The notes beneath the pieces are model-generated. The model was not told where the DNA came from and did not search any database. It saw only the letters and a list, made by a program, of their open reading frames with translations. From Flavobacterium sp. (GTDB lineage: Bacteria > Bacteroidota > Bacteroidia > Flavobacteriales > Flavobacteriaceae): a stretch of DNA of 64,000 bases. Both the position numbers and the translations under genes were made by a program. The stretch's first letter is position 1; the number at the start of each line of letters is the position of its first letter. Positions 27,953 through 35,418 of this stretch are shown one piece after another. The stretch is from positions 124,001-188,000 of the forward strand of contig JAQSDU010000011.1 in assembly GCA_029946065.1 (NCBI GenBank), given 5' to 3'.

Positions 27953-27990
27953 AAAATAACCTAACCTAATGTATTTAAAATAAATATAAA

Positions 27991-28839
27991 GTGATTATAG
28001 ACCATAAAAAATACGAATTATTTGGAAAAACACTAATACAAAAAATGGTATTGAAGCCACCATTTAAATTTACTTTTCCCACTACTGACAACGCTTGTTT
28101 CATATACATTTTAGAAGGTGAAATGCAGTACCAACTAGATGACGAGCAAATAGATATTCCAAACAAACATTCATTATTTCTCAATTGTATAAATTCTGGA
28201 AAACAGATAAGTAATTCAAATGCGAGCAATAATAATGAATTAGTGATTGTTAATTTCCATCCTTATATTTTAAAGAAAATTTACGACAAAGAATTTCCTT
28301 TATTACTTCAATCTCCCAAAAATAAAATATCAAATAAGTCAATTGAAAAAATAAACAATGACTTTTTAATTCAAAAATATATTGAGGGATTAATATTTTA
28401 TTTTGATAATCCATCTTTGGTCAATGATGATATTTTGATTTTGAAATTAAAAGAAATTGTTATTTTACTCTTGCAAACACGAAATGTAGAAGCAATACAA
28501 GTAATATTGTCGCAGCTTTTTTCGCCAACCACTTATACTTTCAAGCAAATAATTGAAGCCCATTTGTTTTCGCAATCAAGCATTGAAGAACTGGCACAAC
28601 AAACCAATTTGAGTATTTCTTCATTCAAACGAGAATTTTCAAAATTATACAATGACACACCAGCTAATTATATTAAAACCAAAAGGCTTGAAAAGGCAGC
28701 CGAACTACTTTTGGTTTCCGATGAGCGCATCACGGATATTGCTTTTGATTGTGGATTTAATGACTTAGCAAATTTTACTAAAAGCTTTAGTGATAAATAT
28801 AACATTACCCCTAGTAGCTACCGTTCAAATTCAAAGTAA
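27991..28839 (+). CDS. AraC family transcriptional regulator
   Basis: The product has 282 residues. The N-terminal cupin-like sensor (FIYILEGEMQYQLDDEQIDI) is followed by the C-terminal double HTH of about 100 residues. The second HTH is well preserved: ITDIAFDCGFNDLANFTKSF then ITPSSYR. The start is GTG at 27991. It probably regulates the adjacent cargo genes, such as the lipoprotein hydrolase at 28981. Confidence 0.9.
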   Translation: MIIDHKKYELFGKTLIQKMVLKPPFKFTFPTTDNACFIYILEGEMQYQLDDEQIDIPNKHSLFLNCINSGKQISNSNASNNNELVIVNFHPYILKKIYDKEFPLLLQSPKNKISNKSIEKINNDFLIQKYIEGLIFYFDNPSLVNDDILILKLKEIVILLLQTRNVEAIQVILSQLFSPTTYTFKQIIEAHLFSQSSIEELAQQTNLSISSFKREFSKLYNDTPANYIKTKRLEKAAELLLVSDERITDIAFDCGFNDLANFTKSFSDKYNITPSSYRSNSK

Positions 28840-28980
28840 ACTTCTTAAAGTCTCATATTTTTGAGCTAATTTGCTCTGGACTGAATTGCCAAATAGTTGA
28901 ACCGATTTACCCAATCCTTCTCTTTTTTCTACAGCAACTTTGCACTGTCAATAATGGCAATCAAATTTAAATGTATAAAA

Positions 28981-29805
28981 ATGAAAAGTTTAAAAACAGT
29001 ATTATCAGCAGTGTTGGTAATAATCACATTATCAATCGGAAGTCTTTCTTTAACATCTTGTTCAGATGACGATTCTGGCACATCACCCAAAAACTATGTC
29101 CTTGTGCATGGAGCATGGCAGGCTCCCTATGTTTGGGAGATGGTAAAAACTAACCTTGAGGCAAAAGGAAACCATGTTACTGTTGTAGAATTACCAGGTC
29201 ACGGCGATGACCAGACACCACCCCAACAAGCATCCCTGCAATCATATACAGAAAAAGTAGTCGAGGCTATTTCGCATATTGACGGAAAGGTCATTCTAGT
29301 GGGTCATAGTTTAGGCGGTATGGTAATTTCATCGGTCGCAGAACAAATCCCCACCAAAATTGAAAAGCTTGTCTATCTGGCGGCATATTTACCTACTTCG
29401 GGGCAGTCATTAAACAGTTTGGCAAGTACAGATACCACATCAATTTTGGGGATGAATTTGATTTTCAACCCCGACAATGGAATTGTTGATGTAAATCAGA
29501 ACCAGCTTGCAAATATTTTCATTCAGGACGGCACTCCTGCTCTTCAAACCCTTGTGCAACAAAACTACCGTAGTGAACCATTGTTTGCGCTTAATACCCC
29601 AGTTACGCTAACCGCTGCTAATTTTGGATCCATCGATAAAATTTACATCAAAACACTCAGAGATCATGCTGTTACACCAATCTTACAAAATCAGATGATT
29701 TCCGCTGCTGGTGTATCTTCAGTCTACAAACTGGACACAGGGCACAGCCCATTCCTTACTAAGCCAGACTCTCTAAGCACACTGCTGATTAAAATTGCGA
29801 AATAA
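28981..29805 (+). CDS. Alpha/beta hydrolase lipoprotein
   Basis: The product has 274 residues from the ATG at 28981. The leader ends in the lipobox LTSC followed by acidic SDDDSG, so it is membrane-anchored. YVLVHGAWQAPYVW and nucleophile Ser110 in GHSLGGM, with C-terminal DTGHSPFLTKP giving the His, place it with the plant esterase/hydroxynitrile lyase-like group (EstC, salicylate-binding protein 2 type). Upstream in-frame codons from 28897 lack a signal and are rejected as the start. It is the only exported hydrolase of the island. Confidence 0.88.
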   Translation: MKSLKTVLSAVLVIITLSIGSLSLTSCSDDDSGTSPKNYVLVHGAWQAPYVWEMVKTNLEAKGNHVTVVELPGHGDDQTPPQQASLQSYTEKVVEAISHIDGKVILVGHSLGGMVISSVAEQIPTKIEKLVYLAAYLPTSGQSLNSLASTDTTSILGMNLIFNPDNGIVDVNQNQLANIFIQDGTPALQTLVQQNYRSEPLFALNTPVTLTAANFGSIDKIYIKTLRDHAVTPILQNQMISAAGVSSVYKLDTGHSPFLTKPDSLSTLLIKIAK

Positions 29806-29832
29806 CTAATCAGCTATTAAAATAAGTTCTTT

Positions 29833-29872
29833 AAAACCACCTTTGACATTGAACTGTTTGAAGGTGTTTTTT
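29833..29872 (+). terminator. Probable Rho-independent terminator
   Basis: CACCTT (29838-29843) pairs with AAGGTG (29861-29866), followed by six T residues, just after the hydrolase stop. Confidence 0.65.
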
Positions 29873-29974
29873 GAACTTATTCGCCAAAAAGTTGAACTTA
29901 TTTAAATAATAATTGCGCTATCGAAACGGCAAATTTGTAATGCCAATCCGAACGTACAATTTAAAACCATAGCC

Positions 29975-30604
29975 ATGAGAAAATTTAAGAAACAGAATTT
30001 AATAGTAGTAATTATGATAGCACTTTTATCATTGACACTTCAATCATTTACAGAAAAAAAAGAAGATATGAAAATTACAGAAGGACAGACAGCACCAGTG
30101 TTTACCGTTAAGGATGTAAACGGCAAAACAATTAAACTTTCAGATTACAAAGGCAAAAAAGTATTGTTAACCTTTTACCGCAATGTAGGCTGCCCTATCT
30201 GCAACCTGCGTTTCCACGAAATTCAAGAACAGGCAGAATATTTCAAATCGAAAAACATCGTTGTCCTAGCCATTTACGAAAGTTCGGCTGAAAACATGAA
30301 AAAATATTTAGGAGATGAAAGCCCATATCCAGTTATGATTCCAAATGAGGAGCTAAACCTATACCAACTGTATGATATTGATAAGAGTTCGGGAAAGGTA
30401 ATAAAAGGACTATTCCATGGTGCGATTGGGAAGGCAAAAAAGGGTAAAAAGTTATTCAGTGAGCCGATTAAGCAAGATGGGAACGGAAATACTATAGGTG
30501 CTGATTTCCTTATAGATGAAAATGGAGTTGTGAAAACGGCTTATTATGGCAAATACCTAGGAGACCATTTACCGATGGAAAACATTAAAAAAATTCTGGA
30601 ATAA
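29975..30604 (+). CDS. Exported peroxiredoxin-like protein (AhpC/TSA family)
   Basis: The product has 209 residues. The signal-like leader NLIVVIMIALLSLTLQSF is followed by a thioredoxin-fold domain: GQTAPVFTVKDVNGKTIKLSDYKGKK. The active site GCPICNLR has Cys73 and Cys76. Instead of the Prx TxxC motif it shows VGCPIC, the peroxiredoxin-like (PRX_like2) form. Its target may be a peroxide or a disulfide. It is followed by a membrane protein gene 33 bp away, probably in one transcript. Confidence 0.85.
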   Translation: MRKFKKQNLIVVIMIALLSLTLQSFTEKKEDMKITEGQTAPVFTVKDVNGKTIKLSDYKGKKVLLTFYRNVGCPICNLRFHEIQEQAEYFKSKNIVVLAIYESSAENMKKYLGDESPYPVMIPNEELNLYQLYDIDKSSGKVIKGLFHGAIGKAKKGKKLFSEPIKQDGNGNTIGADFLIDENGVVKTAYYGKYLGDHLPMENIKKILE

Positions 30605-30637
30605 TTAAGCATCATATAAACTAAAAAAATAGAAAAA

Positions 30638-31129
30638 ATGGGATTATCAAATTTGGGAATTTTCCACACAATTATTGGCATTATTGCCCTTGTAGCCGCA
30701 GTCATATCGTATGTAAGATATGGAAAAATAAATTTGGCGCACAATACTGGTAAAATATATTTTTACCTAACAATCATAACTTCACTTACATCATTGGGGT
30801 TATTAAAGCATGGTTTTAACCCGGGTCATATTTTTGCCATTTTAATAGTTATTTTAGTAGTGGTAGCCTATTTTCTTCATACTAAAAAACAAGGAAATAA
30901 CAGAAGTCGATATTTTGAAAATTTCTTTCTTTCGTTTACCTTTTTTCTTTCGTGGCTTCCCACCATTAACGAAACCTTTACTCGCCTACCTGTTGGGCAT
31001 CCCTTGGCAAAGGACATTAAAGATCCATTGATTGCCAAGATACTAATCACATTCCTAATCCTGTTTATTGTGGGTTCTATCTATCAATATATAAAGCAAA
31101 GGAAAATTAATAAATCATCCGTAGCCTAA
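30638..31129 (+). CDS. Small integral membrane protein, unknown
   Basis: The product has 163 residues with four to five predicted membrane helices: FHTIIGIIALVAAVISYV, YFYLTIITSLTSLGLL, IFAILIVILVVVAYFL, NFFLSFTFFLSWL and ILITFLILFIVGSIYQYI. I recognise no family motif. It may be transcribed with the upstream peroxiredoxin-like gene and the downstream dehydrogenase. Confidence 0.75.
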   Translation: MGLSNLGIFHTIIGIIALVAAVISYVRYGKINLAHNTGKIYFYLTIITSLTSLGLLKHGFNPGHIFAILIVILVVVAYFLHTKKQGNNRSRYFENFFLSFTFFLSWLPTINETFTRLPVGHPLAKDIKDPLIAKILITFLILFIVGSIYQYIKQRKINKSSVA

Positions 31130-31154
31130 ATAATCATTAAAAAAATATAATGCA

Positions 31155-31931
31155 ATGGAAGTAACATTGATTACAGGAGCAAGTAGTGGAATTGGCGAAG
31201 CTTTAGCGATTAGCTTCGCTGCCCAGAAAAAAAATCTAGTTTTAGTGGCTAGAAATGAAGCAAAGTTACAATCACTTTGCGAATCACTATCATCCTATCA
31301 TGGCATAGTATGTGAATATATAGTTACTGATTTAATTGATGCTGACGCTGCACAAAAGATATATTTTATCTGTAAATCCAACAAATGGCATGTCAACCTG
31401 CTGATTAATAATGCAGGGATAGGAAGTAGTGGTGAATTTGTTCAAAACAATCTGCAAAGCGAACTTGAAATAATTCAGGTCAATAACATTGCACTTGTGG
31501 CATTGACCCATTTATTCCTAAAAGATATGAAAGCTTTGGGTGAAGGTTCTATTATAAATATTGCCTCAATTATCGCGTTCATACCTGGTCCATACATGGC
31601 GGTATATGCAGGTTCAAAACACTTTGTAAAGACATTTTCGCAATCATTAGCAGAGGAATGCAGACCATATAATATTAAGGTTATGCTATTCAGCCCAGGT
31701 TACACTACTTCTAACTTTATGAATAGTCCTTCTAATGATAATGAATGGGGCAAGGTACTTGTAAGTAATGCAAGTTCACAAACTCCTATGGAAGTTGCTA
31801 AAGAATTGTTGGAAGCTTACAAACAAAAAAAAGAATTTCATATTTCAGGTAAGAAAAATAGACTAACAATATTTGTGACTAAATTAATACCACAGCGAAT
31901 TATAGCAAAAAGTTTTGCAAAGCAAAAGTAA
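31155..31931 (+). CDS. Short-chain dehydrogenase/reductase
   Basis: The product has 258 residues. The NAD(P) motif TGASSGIGE, structural NNAG (NNAGIGSSG) and catalytic Tyr151/Lys155 in YAGSKHF are all intact, with Ser in IASI. The C-terminal extension FHISGKKNRLTIFVTKLIPQRI resembles DltE-type SDRs acting on lipid-like or steroid-like substrates. It is the last intact gene of the putative island. Confidence 0.9.
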   Translation: MEVTLITGASSGIGEALAISFAAQKKNLVLVARNEAKLQSLCESLSSYHGIVCEYIVTDLIDADAAQKIYFICKSNKWHVNLLINNAGIGSSGEFVQNNLQSELEIIQVNNIALVALTHLFLKDMKALGEGSIINIASIIAFIPGPYMAVYAGSKHFVKTFSQSLAEECRPYNIKVMLFSPGYTTSNFMNSPSNDNEWGKVLVSNASSQTPMEVAKELLEAYKQKKEFHISGKKNRLTIFVTKLIPQRIIAKSFAKQK

Positions 31932-31981
31932 CAAGCTTATGAAATCAGAACATTTAAATAGTGAATATCTAACAAGCTAAA

Positions 31982-32046
31982 ACGTTGTTTAACAACGTGA
32001 AGAATAAATAACGAATCCGATAACTCAAGTTATCGGATTCGTTATT
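31982..32046. terminator. Two stacked palindromes, probable bidirectional terminator
   Basis: ACGTTGTT/AACAACGT (31982-31998) is followed by a 19-bp perfect inverted repeat, arms 32007-32025 and 32028-32046, built around ACGAATCCGATAAC. A-rich and T-rich ends flank the second stem. It separates the SDR from the rteC remnant. Confidence 0.6.
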
Positions 32047-32073
32047 TAAAGTATAAAATATAAAAAAACGCAC

Positions 32074-32635
32074 TTGAATTCCAAAACTACCAAATTGCTT
32101 ACTGACCTTAATGAACAATTAAACTTCATAGATTTAGAAATAGACAATCTTTTAATCCGATGCGAAAGTGCAATCGATATTATTTTGAAAACCATAAATA
32201 ATTTGAAATCGATTCTTTTAAAACATAAGTTTAGAACTGAAACAGAGGAGATACTATTTTTTAAGGAAATAAAACCTCAATTCACTTCAAAACTGATTTA
32301 TTATAACGTAATTTTTAAAATTGAAATGAAGAAGCCAAATGGAAGAAATCGTATTTTAAAGAAATATTACAACAATGAATTAATTAAATTGAAGTCTTTT
32401 TTCGATAATGAATTAGATTTCTATCAATATTATCGTTCAGGAAGTACCTATCTTGATTATAAATATTTTCAAAGAGGAAAATTCGACATTAAACTAGTAC
32501 TAAATAATTACTATTTTGAAACTGATAGAAATTTTTCTACTTCACACGATTTCAAGGTAGCAAGAATATTACCAAATGATTTAATCCAATGGTGCTGTTG
32601 ACTTAAAAGATATTGCTGAGTACTTTGAACAAGTT
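32074..32635 (+). pseudogene. rteC: Broken rteC (excision regulator of conjugative elements)
   Basis: An open frame of 175 residues (TTG start at 32074) matches the N-terminal part of RteC: EILFFKEIKPQFTSKLIYY, YYRSGSTYLDYKYFQRGKFDI and STSHDFKVARILPNDL are family-specific. It then stops early at WCC. In another frame, from about 32589, the sequence reads NGAVDLKDIAEYFEQVF, which resembles the C-terminal part of RteC, so there is both an internal loss and a frameshift. That second piece runs directly into the putative attR at 32636. Full RteC is about 280 residues and controls excision of CTnDOT-like elements. Confidence 0.7.
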
Positions 32636-32652
32636 TTTCTCCGCAGAAAAAA
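32636..32652 (+). repeat. Putative attR (imperfect copy of tRNA-Ser 3' end)
   Basis: TTTCTCCGCAGAAAAAA matches 24235-24251 with one mismatch. It lies exactly where rteC homology ends and just before a terminator. Confidence 0.55.
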
Positions 32653-32677
32653 CCGAAACAATAGTTTCGGTTTTTTT
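32651..32677 (+). terminator. Rho-independent terminator, possibly the original one of tRNA-Ser
   Basis: AACCGAAAC (32651-32659) and GTTTCGGTT (32664-32672) form a perfect 9-bp stem with loop AATA and a T run. Its position right after the putative attR suggests it served the tRNA before integration. Confidence 0.85.
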
Positions 32678-32972
32678 ATTTTTAAAATGCGTCTAAATTT
32701 TAATTACGTGAGCATTTTAAAAATAAAAGAGCAAATTAACTGCAAAAAAAATCTCGTTTAGTTTGTGGGTTCACCACTTTTGGAATTATGAAATAATCCC
32801 GCTTTTTTCGCTGAATAAATCCTAAGTATTATTTACTAATTAAATCTGTATCAGTCAAAATACCTTATTCCGTAATTTGTGTTAGACATTCCTTTTGCTG
32901 TGTTAATAGCCGCAAAAGTTCCAACCTAAATTTGCAATGTAAATAATTACAAATATTAAAAAATTTAGAAAA
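32678..32972. other. Intergenic region with SDR promoter
   Basis: About 300 bases have no plausible gene. TAAATTTG at 32927-32934 is a likely -7 element, about 40 bp before the SDR start at 32973. The -33 is unclear. Confidence 0.5.
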
Positions 32973-33791
32973 ATGAAAAAAGTAGCATTGATCACAGGAG
33001 CAAGTTCAGGAATGGGAAAATCAACAGCAAACATATTACATAGCCAAGGCTATACAGTTTATGGCGCAGCAAGACGTACCGATGAAATGAATGATCTTAA
33101 AACAAAAGGAATTCGTATAATCGCACTTGATTTGACCGATGATGCATCTATCGTCGAAGCTGTAAATACTATTATCAGCAAAGAAGACAGAATAGATATC
33201 TTAGTCAACAATGCCGGTTATGGTTCTTATGGCGCGGTAGAAGACGTACCGCTTGACGAAGCAAGAAGACAGTTTGAAGTCAACCTTTTTGGAATGGCAA
33301 GATTGACACAATTGATATTGCCTACTATGCGCAAACAAAAATCCGGTAGGATCGTAAATATCTCTTCAATGGGAGGCAAAATTTATACGCCATTTGGCGC
33401 ATGGTACCACGCCACAAAACATGCTGTGGAAGGTTACAGCGATTGTTTGCGCTTAGAGTTGAAGGACTTTGGTATAGACGTGGTCGTAGTAGAACCAGGC
33501 GGTATCAAAACGGCATGGGGAGCAATTGCAATGAAAAATTTGCAACAAACTTCAGGCAAAGGCGCTTATGCCGGGTTTGCCAATAAAGTATTCGAGAACT
33601 TTAATAAAATGAATTTAGGAAGTCAGTTAACTGATGTTGAAATACTTGGACAAACTATTGCAAAAGCTGCGACCGATAAAAATCCGAAAACCAGGTATGT
33701 AAAAGGCTATATGGCCAAACCAGCAATGGCCATCAGGAAATGGTTTGGCGACAAAGTGTTTGACAAAATAATAATGGGCCAGATGAAGTGA
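32973..33791 (+). CDS. Short-chain dehydrogenase/reductase
   Basis: The product has 272 residues. TGASSGMGK is the cofactor loop, NNAGYGSYG the structural motif, ISSMGG carries the catalytic Ser, and Tyr145/Lys149 lie in WYHATKHA. It belongs to the classical SDR group often annotated as oxidoreductase beside an AraC regulator. It starts a three-gene cluster with a SRPBCC protein and an AraC regulator. The substrate is unknown. Confidence 0.92.
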   Translation: MKKVALITGASSGMGKSTANILHSQGYTVYGAARRTDEMNDLKTKGIRIIALDLTDDASIVEAVNTIISKEDRIDILVNNAGYGSYGAVEDVPLDEARRQFEVNLFGMARLTQLILPTMRKQKSGRIVNISSMGGKIYTPFGAWYHATKHAVEGYSDCLRLELKDFGIDVVVVEPGGIKTAWGAIAMKNLQQTSGKGAYAGFANKVFENFNKMNLGSQLTDVEILGQTIAKAATDKNPKTRYVKGYMAKPAMAIRKWFGDKVFDKIIMGQMK

Positions 33792-33815
33792 TCCCACAAT
33801 TAAACATTTGAAAAC

Positions 33816-34244
33816 ATGAAGCAATACCACACCTCCATAACAATCAATGCTCATTTAGAAGAAGTCTGGACAGCACTTACCGACTTTAAAAATTATCCCG
33901 AATGGAATCCAATCGTAGGGAAATTGGAATCAGAAATGAAAGAAGGCAGTAAAATTGCTACTTTTATTGTTCCTTTAAGAAATACATACTTTCCTGTTTT
34001 ACTAAGTTATAAAGAAAATCAGGAATTGGTCTGGCAAGGAACAAAAGGATCAAAGTTTTTAGTCGCCGCAAAGCACTATTATCGTTTGAATGCTATTTCG
34101 GAAAATCAAACGGAATTGCTGCACGGGGAATATTTTTCTGGAATATTGTCCAACTTTTTGACTAAAACTTTCCTGTCAACGATGCAAGCAGCTTTTGAAC
34201 AACACAATGTCCTTTTGAAAAAGCGAATCGAAAAAAATAAATAA
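33816..34244 (+). CDS. SRPBCC (START-like) domain protein
   Basis: The product has 142 residues. HTSITINAHLEEVWTALTDF followed by YPEWNPIVGKLE is the classic polyketide-cyclase/SRPBCC opening, and the C-terminal long helix is FLTKTFLSTMQAAFEQHNVLLKKRI. The fold binds a hydrophobic ligand. It lies 24 bp after the SDR and 1 bp before the AraC gene, so all three are probably one operon. Confidence 0.88.
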   Translation: MKQYHTSITINAHLEEVWTALTDFKNYPEWNPIVGKLESEMKEGSKIATFIVPLRNTYFPVLLSYKENQELVWQGTKGSKFLVAAKHYYRLNAISENQTELLHGEYFSGILSNFLTKTFLSTMQAAFEQHNVLLKKRIEKNK

Positions 34245-34245
34245 C

Positions 34246-35154
34246 ATGAAACAAGACATAAAGAATATAACGTCAATCAGCCAATTTCATGAGATTTTCG
34301 GGCTTGATAAACCTACCCATCCTTTAATCAGTATCATTGATGTTTCAAAATTTGAAATTCCACAGCAATTTGTTGGTATAAAACACACATCAGCCCTATA
34401 TACAATTGGTTTAAAAGACAAAAGTTGTGGGTTACAATACGGAAGAAATACCTATGATTTTGATGAAGGCGTCATGATGTTTACAGGCCCCAATCAGGTG
34501 CACTCCGTATCAAAAGTGCAAAAGTTAGATGAAATAAAGGGATGGATGTTATTTTTCCATCCCGATTTAATCCGCAATACTTCATTAGGAAAAATAATTG
34601 AAGACTATAAGTTTTTTTCTTATGATATACATGAGGCGCTACATTTGTCTGATTCAGAGCAAAAAGCAATCACCGACTGCATGATGATGGTTCAAAATGA
34701 AATTCTGGAACGAATAGACAATCACAGCCAGACCGTCATTGCTTCGACATTGGAATTGTTGCTCAACTTGTCAAGACGTTATTATGAAAGGCAATTTAAT
34801 ACACGGTCTGCACAAAATTCAGATGTTGTCAGTCAATTTCACACACTACTGAACAGCTATTATAAAAATGGAAACTTTGCAACAAACGGAATTCCGCCAG
34901 TAGAATATTTTTCAGACAAAATACACCTTTCAGGAAATTATTTAAGTGACTTGTTAAAAAAGGAAACCGGATACACCGTAAAAGACCACGTCAATAATTT
35001 CATTATCGAAAAAGCCAAAACATTGTTGCTTAACGATGCTGAGACTGTTAGCGGGATTGCCTATAATTTAGGATTTAATTATCCGCACTATTTCAGCCGT
35101 TTATTCAAAAGCAAAACAGGAATGACACCGGTAGCATTTAAAAATCTAAACTAA
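34246..35154 (+). CDS. AraC family transcriptional regulator
   Basis: The product has 302 residues. The N-terminal AraC-binding-like domain (HTSALYTIGLKDKSCG, GVMMFTGPNQVHSV) is followed by a C-terminal HTH pair from about 215: HLSGNYLSDLLKKETG then SGIAYNLGFNYPHYFSRLFK and TPVAFKNL. It is the last gene in the SDR-SRPBCC operon and probably controls that operon. Confidence 0.92.
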   Translation: MKQDIKNITSISQFHEIFGLDKPTHPLISIIDVSKFEIPQQFVGIKHTSALYTIGLKDKSCGLQYGRNTYDFDEGVMMFTGPNQVHSVSKVQKLDEIKGWMLFFHPDLIRNTSLGKIIEDYKFFSYDIHEALHLSDSEQKAITDCMMMVQNEILERIDNHSQTVIASTLELLLNLSRRYYERQFNTRSAQNSDVVSQFHTLLNSYYKNGNFATNGIPPVEYFSDKIHLSGNYLSDLLKKETGYTVKDHVNNFIIEKAKTLLLNDAETVSGIAYNLGFNYPHYFSRLFKSKTGMTPVAFKNLN

Positions 35155-35187
35155 AAGGCATATATTCCAATTAGGATACCCGCTTTA

Positions 35188-35200
35188 TCTCCGCAAAAAA
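35188..35200 (+). repeat. Third partial copy of the tRNA-Ser 3' end
   Basis: TCTCCGC followed by an A run recurs at 35188-35200, right after the SDR/SRPBCC/AraC cassette. The match is short (7 nt plus poly-A). Confidence 0.25.
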
Positions 35201-35418
35201 ACGAATATTACTAAGACAATTTAGCAATCATTAAGCGATTTATTTTTCGTATTAATGTCAATTTAAATGTCAAAACATGCAGTTATATTCTTACAAAAAG
35301 AAAATATCGTCATTATACTGTCATTTATAGATTTTATTCGCAAATAGTTAACTATATTAGCGTATTTATAATAATAACACCTGTAAAATGGCTGAAAGAC
35401 AACTAAAAAGCCCCAATC

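Larger units (their letters stand above)
24235..32652. mobile_element. Putative 8.4-kb genomic island integrated at tRNA-Ser
   Basis: The island is bounded by tRNA-Ser 3' end sequence and an imperfect copy of it. Inside are a DOT-type tyrosine integrase next to the tRNA, a cargo of regulators, hydrolases and oxidoreductases, and at the far end a broken rteC, an excision-control gene of Bacteroidota conjugative elements. The DNA is visibly more AT-rich than the flanking ftsK-ribBA block. No relaxase, mobilisation or tra genes are present, so it is probably immobile or a decayed remnant. Confidence 0.65.

Noticed and set aside
28897..28980. 28-residue extension of the lipoprotein hydrolase
   Set aside because: It contains promoter-like sequence, and the lipoprotein signal needs the start at 28981.
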